Origin: Anopheles merus | Lineage: Eukaryota > Arthropoda > Insecta > Diptera > Culicidae | Reading direction: 5' to 3' | Assembly: GCF_017562075.2 (NCBI RefSeq) | Contig: NC_054082.1 | Span: 45,901,832-45,965,831 of the forward strand | Length of the DNA stretch: 64,000 bases | Shown: positions 38,133 through 48,339 of the stretch, in pieces | How the letters are laid out: every line of letters begins with the position of its first letter | How positions within the stretch are numbered: position 1 is the stretch's first letter | Program-made: the position numbers and the translations under genes | The notes under the pieces: model-generated | Databases searched by the model: none | What the model saw: the letters and a program-made list of their open reading frames with translations, nothing else | What the model was told of the DNA's origin: nothing

Positions 38133-38282
38133 GTGATCCCATGGTACAGTCTAAAACTCGCACGATTTAACAACATCTCCGTCGTGTGTTCAAGTCTATA
38201 AAGGACCGTCCCCCTGCGGCAAGGACTGATTATCTATCCGGCTGCTTGGAATTGAAGGTATTTACGCCAATAATAAGAAGAA
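38133..38282 (+). mobile_element. tRNA-derived SINE, subfamily B, degenerate (copy 5)
   Basis: The head (CATGGTACAGTCTAAAACTCG, B-box remnant GTGTTCAAGTCTA) and the start of the subfamily B body (CCCTGCGGCAAGGACTGATT) are recognisable. Much of the 3' body is deleted before TTTACGCCAATAATAAGAAG. A weak 9-bp duplication, GCTCTTATT / GGCCTTATT (7 of 9), lies at 38124-38132 and 38283-38291. The most diverged copy in the window. Confidence 0.65.
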
Positions 38283-38291
38283 GGCCTTATT

Positions 38292-41200
38292 ATCTATCAA
38301 ATGCAAATACTGTGAAACTAATATTTAGATTTAAAATAGCTTTATGTACAAAAAATATTCATGTATATGGTTGCATTTTTTAATTTAATGAAAATAAAAT
38401 TCAATTAAAGCTACTTTTTTCCCTGAAAATGAATGTAACTAAAAAAGTAAGTCAATCAAAATTTACTTAAATTTTGTCGATTTGTTCAGTTTTAGACATA
38501 CTGAGGCCCGAAGAATTGCTTAAATTACTGCAAATTACAACGAATGGATTGGTCGATTAATTGTAGTACGGTGTTTTGTTCAAGCCTTTAATTTAAGATG
38601 CTATGATCAATCGAATGTATTAATCGATTTTTAATTTCATTTTAAAATGTTAAACATTTTTTCCGATATTCGTATATTTTGCGGTGATCTACCGTACGAT
38701 TGAATTTAAAAAAATGTGAAATGTGATCACCAATTTTTATCTCACTGCACGCCACTATTTCTTACCTGGCCTTGTCCGGTTCTTATTCCACGACCGTTCC
38801 GCGTACTACACTCGCCTGGTAAAATTATCCCACAACAAACGAAAACACCCAAAAACCGAATGATGATGTTAATGATCGGTGTAAATATACGCACACGCGT
38901 CTAGCCGGTGAAAGAAATGGCTCATAAAAAGTGCTCATGAAATGCGTGAAAATCATAAAAAATCTACCGTTTACAGCTGCGCCACCAGCAGGACAGGCAC
39001 AGGGATCGCCGTAGCGAGAACGCCACTAGAAAAGAAACCCCATGCCGATATGGGGTCGTGTGTCCGTCACTTTTTCTAGCGCACACTTTTAATAGCCAAA
39101 AGGTAGTAGCGACAAAAAAAACCGAACAATCATACCCCAAAACAACTCAAGCGTTTTTTGTTCTTTGCTTTTGTATTTGACGGTTCTGTTTCTGGCGGGA
39201 ATGCTGGTTGAATTGAGTTCCTGATCGGGAGCGAGGAGACCGTGGACCACGGTGCGGGACGAGTTCGGTAGCTACCATGAACGGCCGGTCTCGCTAGCCA
39301 ATTAGTCATTGCCGGGGCATAGTTTGCATTATTGGCATAGCTCACCGTGAGTGGATAAACAAAGTCCGTACCGCCATCCGATGCTCGATGCGTGTTTGAT
39401 CGGACGCACGCCCGAAAAGTGCGCCATCGGTGTTCAACGGTGTAAAAAGCGATGAAACTGCAATGAGTGATAGCTCGGCACTGGTACGCTTGACGTTTAT
39501 GGATCGCGCCCTCCTGGTCTACATCGTCTGCACGCACCTCTGCTCCTGGGGTCCCCTTGGCCGTGGAGCAGTACCGTAATGCTGTGCCGATGAGAGTGCC
39601 ACGGTATCCCTTTTCATCGTACGCACTGGCGAGTACGCGTGCGAGCATTTGGGGAGTTTTTTGAGGGTGGTTTATTTACCCGCCATAACTGTCGGAACGT
39701 TGACAGGCTAATGCAAAACAAACCGTGCACATGGGGGCCTACGAGCGATGGGCTGGGATGGTTTTTTTGTTGTTGTTGTTCCTCTACTTTATGTTATTAT
39801 TTGATAACAACTTGAGGAATCGGATGTACATTCAGTGTAAGTAATGAGTGCTGGCCGACTTGCATTCAATTAGTGACGGCATTAGTGAATTCAATACTGA
39901 ACTATGCGATACAAACGATGATAGATAATGTCCAACATTCCAATTTCATTCCAAGGTGCATATTTATGATGAATACGATTACCTTTTTCGGAAACTAGTG
40001 TCTGTTATATTCATGCAATAAGCCTTTGTGGATACTATCTAATATCGCGCTACTGAGAATTATATTTTGTGTGTACTAATTCAAACAGTAAAAATAATAA
40101 CCAAAGAAGTTCACAGAACGGTCGTAAGGTAAGGAATGTTCTAATTCTACATTACCTGCAGTTTCACATTCGGTCGCTTTTTTGTGCCAATTATATTATT
40201 GTCAGGAAAGTAAATCTTCCATTTCGACTATCCTTGCCGTAAAAATAGATTGCTTTCTTCTCATCACTGCACGGCACTCTCCATTCAAATAGAAGGCGCC
40301 CGACGTATGGCGTGGGGCGTGATGCGATATGTACCGCACAGCAGTAGTGTGCTGCACATGTCATTCGACAGGTCACCAGGGTTGATTGACAACTGATCTG
40401 ACAGCGTCTATTTGTTTCTGGCACCCGTTCGGCAAGCGGACACCTATCATAGAGTGGTTCAGAGTTTCGGCTGCATCGTTAGCTTCTGCACAGCTCTACA
40501 GCGGGCAAATGCTTCCAAAATTCTCCCACGTACCGCGCGTGGTTGGTTCGAAGAAAGGGTTCGAAAAACAATCGTAGTTAATGATGTTTTGTCACACCTG
40601 TTGTGCTACCGAGCAGATCGAGGAAACATTGACGATAGTCGGGCGGGAAGTGCACGAATGTGTTTTACAAAATTGTGAGCCATGACACTAAAGTTAAAGG
40701 AAGACAAAAATGTCTATTTTTACGATTTGTTCTAAATTGCGTAGTATTTGTTTTAGCTTGTTTCACAAACAAGGTTTAAACGATTTGTGGTGTTTGGACT
40801 TAATTTAAACAAACATTTTCAACTCAAACCCTAACGAGCTGACGATTTTAAAATTTGATTTGCGCCTTTATTTATGCAATATAAATGTTTATATAGCTAC
40901 ATTGCATGGTGGCTATTGCATACATTTAGGCGGAAATGTCGAGAAGCATCGCTGGCACTAGTGCAATTGTGCGAGTTTTCCGTTAAATATTTTCCTAGAA
41001 CTTGCAGGCACACCACAATCAAAGGCTTCGAAATTTCTGGACGAAACGAAACACATGAGACAGCATAAACTGTCCAGCACATACGGTGTAAGGCACCAAT
41101 ACAATCGAGAGAACACCGTCTTTCTCAGTATTTTTCCAAATATTGATACGATTGATTATTGTATTCACAGATTCAGTTTCATTTCTTCTTGTGGTGAGTT

Positions 41201-41640
41201 CAGATCGTGCAGTGAAATCGCTATGATATTCTTTGTAGTTTGGTGAGCCTGTGAACGACGTCGTCGATCAAATTTAACATTATTTACTTTCAATCTTTAT
41301 TCAACATGTTCGCGACCAAATTAATCATTTGGGCTTTATTATCCACACTTGCATATAAAAAAGATTGTGCTGTGCGTAATGAACATCGAAACATTATAGC
41401 GTCATTTGTTAGAAAACGCTTCTTCCACGTATGGTGCGTAGTGGTGCGCTGGTATAGTCTTTCAGTGTGATAGTGGTTCCGCTAGCAACTTATTTACCAT
41501 TCCTACGTCCGCAATGATTTGGTATCTGGCATTGGCATCGGACATGGCCTGAGTGATACGCTATGTGCATGGCACTCAAAGTGTTTGAAATTAATTAAAA
41601 AAGGGCCGGTCAAAAAAGTGCAAAAAACATGATTTCGAGA
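38292..41640. other. Mixed stretch with a possible regulatory island, no gene recognised
   Basis: GC-richer at 38750-39700 and 40200-40680. At 39026-39079 there is a nested structure: CTAGAAAAG at 39026-39034 against CTTTTTCTAG at 39070-39079, enclosing a perfect 7-bp stem ACCCCAT/ATGGGGT (39037-39043, 39050-39056). The 172-codon minus frame at 39130-39648 is Ala/Arg/Thr-rich without a recognisable domain, and I do not call it a gene. Confidence 0.4.
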
Positions 41641-41712
41641 TGACCCCGACGTGATTTGAACACGCAACCTTCTGATCTGGAGTCAGACGCGCTACCGTTG
41701 CGCCACGGAGTC
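41641..41712 (-). tRNA. tRNA-Trp (CCA)
   Basis: A complete 72-nt cloverleaf. The acceptor stem GACTCCG pairs with CGGGGTC (one G-U), the discriminator is A, and the anticodon CCA at 41678-41680 is in loop CTCCAGA. The T loop is TTCAAAT. No intron. A T6 run just downstream on the minus strand (41622-41627) can terminate Pol III. It differs from the copy at 62807 at one position, base 9 (G here, A there). Confidence 0.95.
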
Positions 41713-42007
41713 CTTGCCTCTGCTGCGGAGACAATACCGGTACAAATATCGAGTATCGTTTTCAAGCTGTAATATTGGATTGTTATTTTTCACAACCATT
41801 TAATATCGACGACTAAATGACTAAATGATCTATTCACTACTGATTTACTGGACTAATTTAAACAAAATGTTGTATGGTTGTAAATGGTTGTATGTTTTCC
41901 AGATTTATTTTTTTGTTTGCATTTTTTCTCAGGAATCACATGATTCGTATATTCACAATAAAGCCGTTGTTCAACAGCGAACGATGTGTTCCGTAGTCAC
42001 AGCAGTA

Positions 42008-42348
42008 CAGGTGTCCCCGAGATACGACTTTATTTGGGACCGAAAAAAATCCCAAAGCATAGCGTAAGTCGAATATTTGTCAATATAAAGTTTACACCCG
42101 AAGTTCAAGAGTCGAAATTATAATATCGTGTTTATTATTTAAAATAATGTTCGATAATGTATTAATTTTACTCCAAAAGTCGTTTACGCGATATAGATAT
42201 TCAAAATCGGGTAGTTTGAGAATCTTTGTAAATTAGTATGTAACGATTATCAGCAAAAAATAGAAAAATATATCAATTTCTGCTCGATGATAACTTATAA
42301 ATGTCGAAATCGTCGTAACTCGAGGGAGTCGTAACTGGGGGACGCCTG
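42008..42348. mobile_element. pogo/Tigger-like MITE
   Basis: A 341-bp non-autonomous element flanked by TA at 42006-42007 and 42349-42350. The left end CAGGTGTCCCCGAGATACGA and the inverted right end CAGGCGTCCCCCAGTTACGA match with 3 differences in 21 bp. TA duplication plus CAGG/CAGT-type ends fit pogo/Tigger elements of the Tc1/mariner superfamily. No transposase frame inside. Confidence 0.75.
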
Positions 42349-42452
42349 TATTTCGCAGTAAAAAGAAAAATCGATGATGACGTCATACGTGAACATGCGC
42401 GCAACAGGTATTGGTAGAACCATTAGGGTTGTAGAGTTCCCTCTCGCAACTG

Positions 42453-42525
42453 GCCCGGATAGCTCAGTCGGTAGAGCGTTGGACTTTTAATCCAACGGTC
42501 AAGGGTTCAAGTCCCTTTTCGGGCG
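42453..42525 (+). tRNA. tRNA-Lys (TTT)
   Basis: A complete 73-nt cloverleaf. The acceptor GCCCGGA pairs with TTCGGGC, the discriminator is G, and the anticodon TTT at 42486-42488 is in loop CTTTTAA. The T arm is AGGGTTCAAGTCCCT. No intron. A T7 run about 15 nt downstream is the likely Pol III terminator. Confidence 0.96.
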
Positions 42526-43550
42526 ACATATGTATTTCTTTTTTTAACATGTTGCTTGGTTACTGGTCATTATTCTTACTTCATTTTTTTTAATATCTCA
42601 TAGATTACATTTACTCAGGTCTATAAATCACATTACCCAGCATAGGTTTGGTCAGGTCCATGCCACCGTCTAAGACGCCATACTTAGAGAGCACCAAATT
42701 AATAGATCGTCATAATACAATTGCAAGTTAAAATATCATTCAGGACGATCATTAATTGTATTATGATTGCATTATTATTACATCAGTTAGAGAATTATGC
42801 GAAGAAAAGTAAAAACAACAAATATGTGTGCATTCTGTAAGCACGAGTTTGAAACGTCACACAAACAGTCAATTCGCAGATTTTTTTTTACTAATTCTAA
42901 TACTAAAGTTGAGTTAAGTAAAATGTTCATTACAACGACTGCTGATGATGACAGAAGAAGTTCAATGTTATTTTTACAATCAAAATTCAATACTTTAGCG
43001 TTTTTACATAATTCTCATGGTTATTTGTTAGATCCTAAAGATTTTTTGTTTGCCTGCGGATTTTGTTTTGTATTTGTTCCAGGAATTTTTTAGCGTCTTG
43101 AAATGTTATTTAAAATCTTGGAATGATGAAAACTACGTGAAGCCCTGTTAGTTGATTTTTATTTGGATGTTCAGTAGTTGATAGACTGTTCAATTAAAAG
43201 GCACCTGACACGGAAATAAATAATCTACTTGGAAACTCTAGCATCTGTGCACAGGACGCATACGATAAATATTTACTGTTTAAAAGAAGATAATAGACAA
43301 GTGTATTATAACTAAACATGTGTTTACAGATATAGTGAACAATGAAATACACTCGGAGTCCTTGTATGTATTTCATCCAAGAGGTGCCAGAGAAACTCGA
43401 TACGGCTCTGCATTAATTTCATTAGAGTTATGAGCCATAGGTTGTAAAATTCTTTTTTTTTGCAGCTAAGTAAATGGTGCATGTATCTTCTAAGCAACGA
43501 AATTGTTGGTAGCTTCAATAGACCAATGATTGAGTCAAATGGACGGAAAA
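42526..43550. other. AT-rich stretch, no gene recognised
   Basis: A 98-codon + frame at 42797-43093 contains one CxxC pair (MCAFC) but no second zinc-binding pair, so I do not call it a gene. Confidence 0.4.
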
Positions 43551-43626
43551 CTTAGCATTCGTAAGTGTGCGTATTTGTGCTTGTACTTTGTGCTTATACT
43601 TAGCATTCGTAAGTGTGCGTATTTGT
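43551..43626. repeat. Two-copy direct repeat, 48-bp period
   Basis: A 28-bp sequence beginning CTTAGCATTCGTAAGTGTGC occurs at 43551-43578 and again, identically, at 43599-43626. The spacer also resembles part of the unit (CTTGTACTTTGTGCTTATA), suggesting a recent local duplication. Confidence 0.85.
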
Positions 43627-43873
43627 AACAAAATCATTGAAAAATCATTAAAAACATAGTTTCGTTCAACGTAACAATTTGATCACGTTAATAGTAAATA
43701 GAAAGAGTGAGCTTAAACTTCGATGCAATTTTCAATTTGACACCTTCACATGCAAAACGTTTCTCAGCAGTTCAGGTTTAACTAGAACTTTATGTTTCAG
43801 TGTCGATTAGAATTAGCAATATTGACTAGCCAGCAAAAATAAGTTTTCTCTATATATTTCTTCAACAAGCTCA

Positions 43874-44251
43874 TGTCAGAAGTGGGATTCGAACCCACGC
43901 TTCACAAGTGTTCTCTACTCAGTTTGATCTTATATATCCCCATCCCCATCTGAGAATGATTCTAATTGATTCCTATATGCTATGATCAAGTAGAATCACA
44001 GGGAGATGGTTATACGAAGGATTTTAAACGGAAAGGAAAGCTACTTGTGAAATCCAGATCGCTCAACAACATACTCCTTCGGAGAAAAGCTATTCAAAGA
44101 GAGTTTAGGGCGTTTTTCAGTATGTATGACTTTAGACCTTCAGATACATCGAGAGATAGTAAGTATCGCATTATTGAACCATTTTGCAACAGCTAACAAT
44201 GTGAATGCTCGGCTTTTGAGTCTGGTGCCTTAACCGCTCGGCCATCCTGAC
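43874..44251 (-). tRNA. tRNA-Leu (CAA)-like gene split by a ~290-bp insert; intact status uncertain
   Basis: On the minus strand the 5' half runs from 44251: GTCAGGATGGCCGAGCGGTT, D arm, then CCAGACTCAA with anticodon CAA at 44216-44218. The 3' half ends at 43874 with a full T arm and acceptor (GTGGGTTCGAATCCCAC, then TTCTGAC and A). The two acceptor strands pair, and the A and B boxes are both consensus. Expected length without an intron is about 84 nt; this spans 378. Insect tRNA-Leu(CAA) genes normally carry a short intron at this position, so an enlarged intron is possible. However, I cannot find a clean TCTGG partner for anticodon-stem strand CCAGA, and the long variable arm looks irregular. 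A tRNA pseudogene interrupted by an insertion is an equal alternative. Confidence 0.5.
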
Positions 44252-44540
44252 ATGCTGCATTTGATCGTAACTATTGCGGCATAAAAATCAAACCCTAACG
44301 TTCACCTCTCTCTGAGCTGCCGTTCTGGATGGATAAAAGTACTCCGGCAGTGGTGGATAAAAATAAACTGAAATAGATTGTCCCGTCTTGGAAGGGTAGA
44401 CGCTGGCATTCGGAAATGTGCGGCACCACCACTCAATAATTCTAAGCTTGCTTTGTTTCGAATGGTAACCAAGGGGAAATTGTTTTACCCAGGAACAACA
44501 TGAAAAAGCTGTACAGGTTTAAGCTATGGAACAGTCATCT

Positions 44541-44614
44541 GGCTCCATAGCTCAGCTGGTTAGAGCGTCGTGCTAATAACGCGAAGGTCGTGAGTTCGAT
44601 CCTCTCTGGAGCCA
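44541..44614 (+). tRNA. tRNA-Ile (AAT), copy 1
   Basis: A complete 74-nt cloverleaf. The acceptor GGCTCCA pairs with TGGAGCC, the discriminator is A, and the anticodon AAT at 44575-44577 is in loop CTAATAA with stem TCGTG/CGCGA. The T stem (GTGAG/CTCTC) has one T-T mismatch, also present in copy 2. No intron. A T6 run follows within 15 nt. Identical to 47062-47135. Confidence 0.95.
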
Positions 44615-44805
44615 CAACATACTTTTTTCTTTCTTTAGCTTCCATTGATACCTATATTTTGAAGTTATATAAAGAAATCTGCCAATCGACATTTCATGTA
44701 TTCATTATAAATTGTTACATTGAAATGGTGCATCCACTTTAACCTAAAAGAGTAGATAGACTTCGTCGTATCGTGCCACATGATTTTGACCACTAACTTC
44801 AGAAA

Positions 44806-45057
44806 TTCAAAACCAAACAGTCACTTTTTGCAAGAATGAGTGAACGCTTTTATACAAACAAATATTTTGGATGAGGACATGTTTACTACACTTTGCTCAT
44901 ACGCAAAGCGATCTGATTCGCTTCACAATTAGTTTGACTGTTCTGCCAAATGACATCATTGTATGAGCAAAGTGTAGTAAACATGTCCTCATCGAAAATA
45001 TTTGTTTGTATAAAAGCGTTCACTCATTCTTGCAAAAAGTGACTGTTTGGTTTTGAA
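44806..45057. repeat. Near-perfect 97-bp inverted repeat (long hairpin)
   Basis: Arms at 44806-44902 and 44961-45057 are complementary at 96 of 97 positions; the only mismatch is in ATTTTGGATG against ATTTTCGATG. The 58-nt loop (44903-44960) is unpaired. No target duplication flanks it and no transposase is present. Each arm carries a TATAAAAGCG motif pointing outward. It could be a foldback-type MITE, or, if transcribed, a source of hairpin siRNA. Confidence 0.95.
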
Positions 45058-45379
45058 AGGTCTCATGACCTGATATCCATATAGTTTGGTTTTACTCAGT
45101 AAGTTGTCTATCAAAATAGTCCAATTGATAATTGATTGAAATCTATTTGCTTCTGTGAGTACATTTTGCTGCATTGAAAATCTTTGCTCTCATGCTTTTT
45201 AAATTAATTGATTTATTGATTAAAGTGGCAAAAAATACCGTGAATCCTACAAGCCGACATAATAAACAACGTCAATATTAGATAATAATAGATGTGTTTA
45301 ACATTTACTTTAAAGTTATGTTTCTTTGGCAAAGATTTAAATAATATCTATATAGTACTTAACATGCTTTTCTCTTAAT
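45058..45379. other. AT-rich stretch, nothing recognised
   Basis: No feature supported here. Confidence 0.5.
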
Positions 45380-45640
45380 TTATTTCAAATCCTTCATCTT
45401 TGCAATTGATAACGGCCCATAGACGCTTTTTAAAATCGTTGCAGATTGCACGCTCAACTTTATCCGGCCTTTTTTTCGATCACCGCCAGAGTCCAGACAA
45501 TCCATTTATTTGCCCGATTTCTTCTTTGGAACAACCGTGCCTGTCTTCTCGTATCGCTTGATAGTCGACGGTAGACAATATCTGGTTTCTGAATCTGAAT
45601 TTGTGGCATACCTTGCAAATGCCAAATAGTTACTTATTCC
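45380..45640 (-). pseudogene. Decayed Tc1/mariner-like transposase fragment (N-terminal HTH region)
   Basis: Read on the minus strand in one frame, the sequence contains STIKRYEKTGTVVPKKKSGK, then an in-frame stop, then GDRKKGRIKLS, and later LSIAKMKDLK before the stop at 45382-45380. The order 'S-T-I-x-R-Y-x-x-T-G-x-V-x-P-x-x-x-S-G' followed by a basic G-R-I/P stretch resembles the paired-like helix-turn-helix and GRPR linker of Tc1-like transposases. There is no catalytic DDE/D domain, no start and at least one internal stop, so it is non-functional. It lies next to the MITE at 45659, and the two may be remnants of one event. Identification by eye only. Confidence 0.35.
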
Positions 45641-45658
45641 CGTTTTGAATTCATTATG

Positions 45659-45899
45659 CAGTGGGACGCCATTCATCCGGCTCTCCCAATATCCATGTTG
45701 TTGTAAAATGACAGTTCAATACAAAGGTGACATTCCTTGATAAGGAGAATATTAAAAAAAATCGTTATTAAAGCACATTATCATCACTAAAAGCACTAAA
45801 ATGCATGGCAAGTTTTAAATATAATTACTGTTATTTGTGTTATTGGAATATCCAGACGAGGTCGAAATCCGTTAACCCCGAATAAACGGCGTTCCACTG
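45659..45899. mobile_element. pogo/Tigger-like MITE, older
   Basis: The ends CAGTGGGACGCCATTCATCC and, inverted, CAGTGGAACGCCGTTTATTC differ at 4 of the first 22 bases. TA follows the right end (45900-45901); the left flank is TG, consistent with a mutated TA. 241 bp, no coding capacity. Its termini resemble the lone end at 46455-46496. Confidence 0.65.
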
Positions 45900-46084
45900 T
45901 AGTTTACTGAGAAACTGAACTGAACACCAAGTATACGTTTTGCACAATAAATTAATCTTTCAAAATATACATTTCTGTCAACACACAGTGACCAAAAACA
46001 CAATACAGACCCACTAGAATAAATGTAGGCATAATAAATGCACTTCACGTAGCTACAATTATTGGACAACTTGTTTCAAGAGCT

Positions 46085-46132
46085 GTCAAAATTACTCGCT
46101 TATAAGAGGTAACTCGGGAATCACCTGTACAG
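46085..46132. mobile_element. Lone pogo/Tigger-like terminal sequence
   Basis: The complement begins TACAGGTGATTCCCGAGTTA, close to the ends of the MITE at 42008 (CAGGTGTCCCCGAG). The partner end was not securely found; a weak candidate lies near 45720 inside the neighbouring element. Confidence 0.35.
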
Positions 46133-46454
46133 ATTTCTGTGTGGAGCGCAGAATATCCGGGCTCATCGAGACACGACCTCGTTCGGATACTCTAATTACA
46201 CGAATAATGGGTTCATGTATTTTTTTTATCAAAAGTTCTTAAATTATTTTTTAAAGTTGCATATGATTAAATCTGTCAGTTTTTATAAATTTCAAGTTTG
46301 TGTAACGAACATCTTTCAAATTTTCATGAATTTCCGTGTTTTTCGTTATGTCAATGAGCTCTGATATCAGTTTGTTTTTTTCAATATTCGCCTCAGCTTG
46401 CAAAAATCACTGTTGTATTAAACTGTCGTTTTTCATTCACATGGATACAGGGAC

Positions 46455-46496
46455 AGCCCAATAAGAAGTACTCGGATAAACGACATCCCACTGTAT
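46455..46496. mobile_element. Lone pogo/Tigger-like terminal sequence
   Basis: The complement begins CAGTGGGATGTCGTTTATCC, matching the right end of the 45659-45899 element (CAGTGGAACGCCGTTTATTC) at most positions, with TA outside. No matching left terminus recognised. Confidence 0.35.
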
Positions 46497-47061
46497 TTTC
46501 TTTCAATAGTTGTTGTTTGAATAGTTTATAGAGGCTTTGGCTCCAACGGAGTTCTTTCGCCTCTTGATTTCTTTCAATAGGCAAAAAATGTCGTCGAAAA
46601 ATACTCCTCATCTCAAATAACAAATTCTACAAATTAATTAATTAATTACCTATCTAGGATGTAATTTCAAATTCAATAAACAGCCAACCGTACATTGAAG
46701 TTTATTTTTAATTTAACTGCATTTGAACGGGGTAAAAAACAAAAAAGGCATTGCAAATGCAAAGATATAGCATTGCTAAATGCAGATTTTGTAGTACTTT
46801 AGCTATATTACACATTTATAGTTTGGCCTTTTGTTGTAGCCACAATTTAATTGCTTGTGCCATCTAATTAAAGAAGCTCTGTTTAAGCATACTTGTATTT
46901 CAAATCAAACGAACTAGAAAAAAATAGGTGTAAGTTGAATGCTTATTTACTATTTAAACCATTAGTTTTAATTATTTGGACAAGGATATTGTTTTTCTGT
47001 TTCCTTACAGAAACAGAATCCTTCAAGATTTTATTGTGCTTTTAGCGACTTGATGTCACAT
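46497..47061. other. AT-rich spacer before tRNA-Ile copy 2
   Basis: No feature recognised. Confidence 0.5.
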
Positions 47062-47135
47062 GGCTCCATAGCTCAGCTGGTTAGAGCGTCGTGCTAATAA
47101 CGCGAAGGTCGTGAGTTCGATCCTCTCTGGAGCCA
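47062..47135 (+). tRNA. tRNA-Ile (AAT), copy 2
   Basis: Identical over all 74 nt to the copy at 44541-44614, with anticodon AAT at 47096-47098. Flanks are unrelated apart from a T6 run shortly downstream, which serves as Pol III terminator. Identity with diverged flanks suggests gene conversion or strong selection rather than a recent block duplication. Confidence 0.95.
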
Positions 47136-48267
47136 TAAGAACATTTTTTATCCCAATATTATTTAGATCTGATGATATTTTGCTTTTGATCGTTTAGCAT
47201 ACTTATGTTTCATTCAAATCAATAGCACACCAGTTCGTGATATCGTGATAAACGACTATGCAGATAATTTTGATCAGCACTCCCAACAGTTACCTTAACT
47301 TCGCCTGGAAATAACTCATGCAAAGAAAATTACACCTAAAATACATAGTTAACATGATTGTTAAAAATGTGTGTGTTTTATTAGAAATAGTACTTGTTTA
47401 TGTTTTAATACTATTCCTTCACTTTTGAATGCGATCTTGAAATAACGGCTCATTATTCCATGGGAAACAAATGATAATAGCCAAGACCACGCCGCAACCC
47501 TATGCATCGCATCATTAGCGCATCATGCGGTCATGCGTCCAGCGAGAAATCTATCCAAGAGATACGACACAGCAGCACACGGGAAAACGATCATTAGTAG
47601 CAGGTAGCTGCAAAAGACCCTCGAATCATAATGAGAACCGCGACACGCGGTATAGCTTTGCATTATTAGCGACCGAAATGAAGACCGGACGGCTAAGAGC
47701 CATGCTTTCCATTTAGCGTGATTTAATTGCGACAAATATCGTTTTACCGCGTGCCGGAAATGTCCTTTTCGGATGAAAAATGTTGGGCGCAGGGAAAAAA
47801 TATTAACGATATCAAAGTATTGTCCCTTCCCAAAATAATTGCTTCGTCGGTTTATGGTCAAGGGATTTGTTCTATTGTTTTGAAATCAAAGATCAAAACC
47901 AATTAGCAGAAGGAAAAATATATCTTATTCCATTGAGTACTGTTATAAAAACAGTCAATTAATATAAATCTTTACTTCGGATGCTTTGTATTATGCAAGC
48001 CAATTAAACTAATTATTAAAAAAAAAGAGAATGAAAATTTTTATGTGCCATCAATAAAATGTAGCAGTACTATATACAAAACTTTAATTTTGAGAATGTT
48101 TGACATGAGCGACATTCAATTGAAGTGAAGTGAAATAAGGAATGAAAAATTAAGTAAATAAAAAATAATAGATAAACAAACAAATAAAGAGAATAAATTA
48201 ATAAGTTTCTATGATAATTCAAACGCATCATCGGCACCCACGCGTTTTTGTGCCTTGTTATCAAGAG
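47136..48267. other. Spacer between tRNA genes
   Basis: A small GC-richer patch at 47480-47770 has repeated GCATCAT/GCGGTCATGCG motifs; otherwise AT-rich. A short (GAAGT)n run is at 48122-48134. No gene recognised. Confidence 0.5.
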
Positions 48268-48339
48268 GCGTCGGTGGTGTAATGGTCAGCATAGTTGCCT
48301 TCCAAGCAGTTGATCCGGGTTCGATTCCCGGCCGACGCA
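48268..48339 (+). tRNA. tRNA-Gly (TCC)
   Basis: A complete 72-nt cloverleaf. The acceptor GCGTCGG pairs with CCGACGC, the discriminator is A, and the anticodon TCC at 48301-48303 is in loop CTTCCAA. The T arm is CCGGGTTCGATTCCCGG. No intron. Downstream T tracts are short (TTTT within 25 nt). Confidence 0.96.

Noticed and set aside
39130..39648. 172-codon minus strand open frame
   Set aside because: No recognisable domain, start context or promoter; composition typical of a GC-rich non-coding island.
42797..43093. Possible zinc-finger fragment (CxxC near the start)
   Set aside because: Only one Cys pair, no His/Cys partner at suitable spacing, and no conserved flanking residues.
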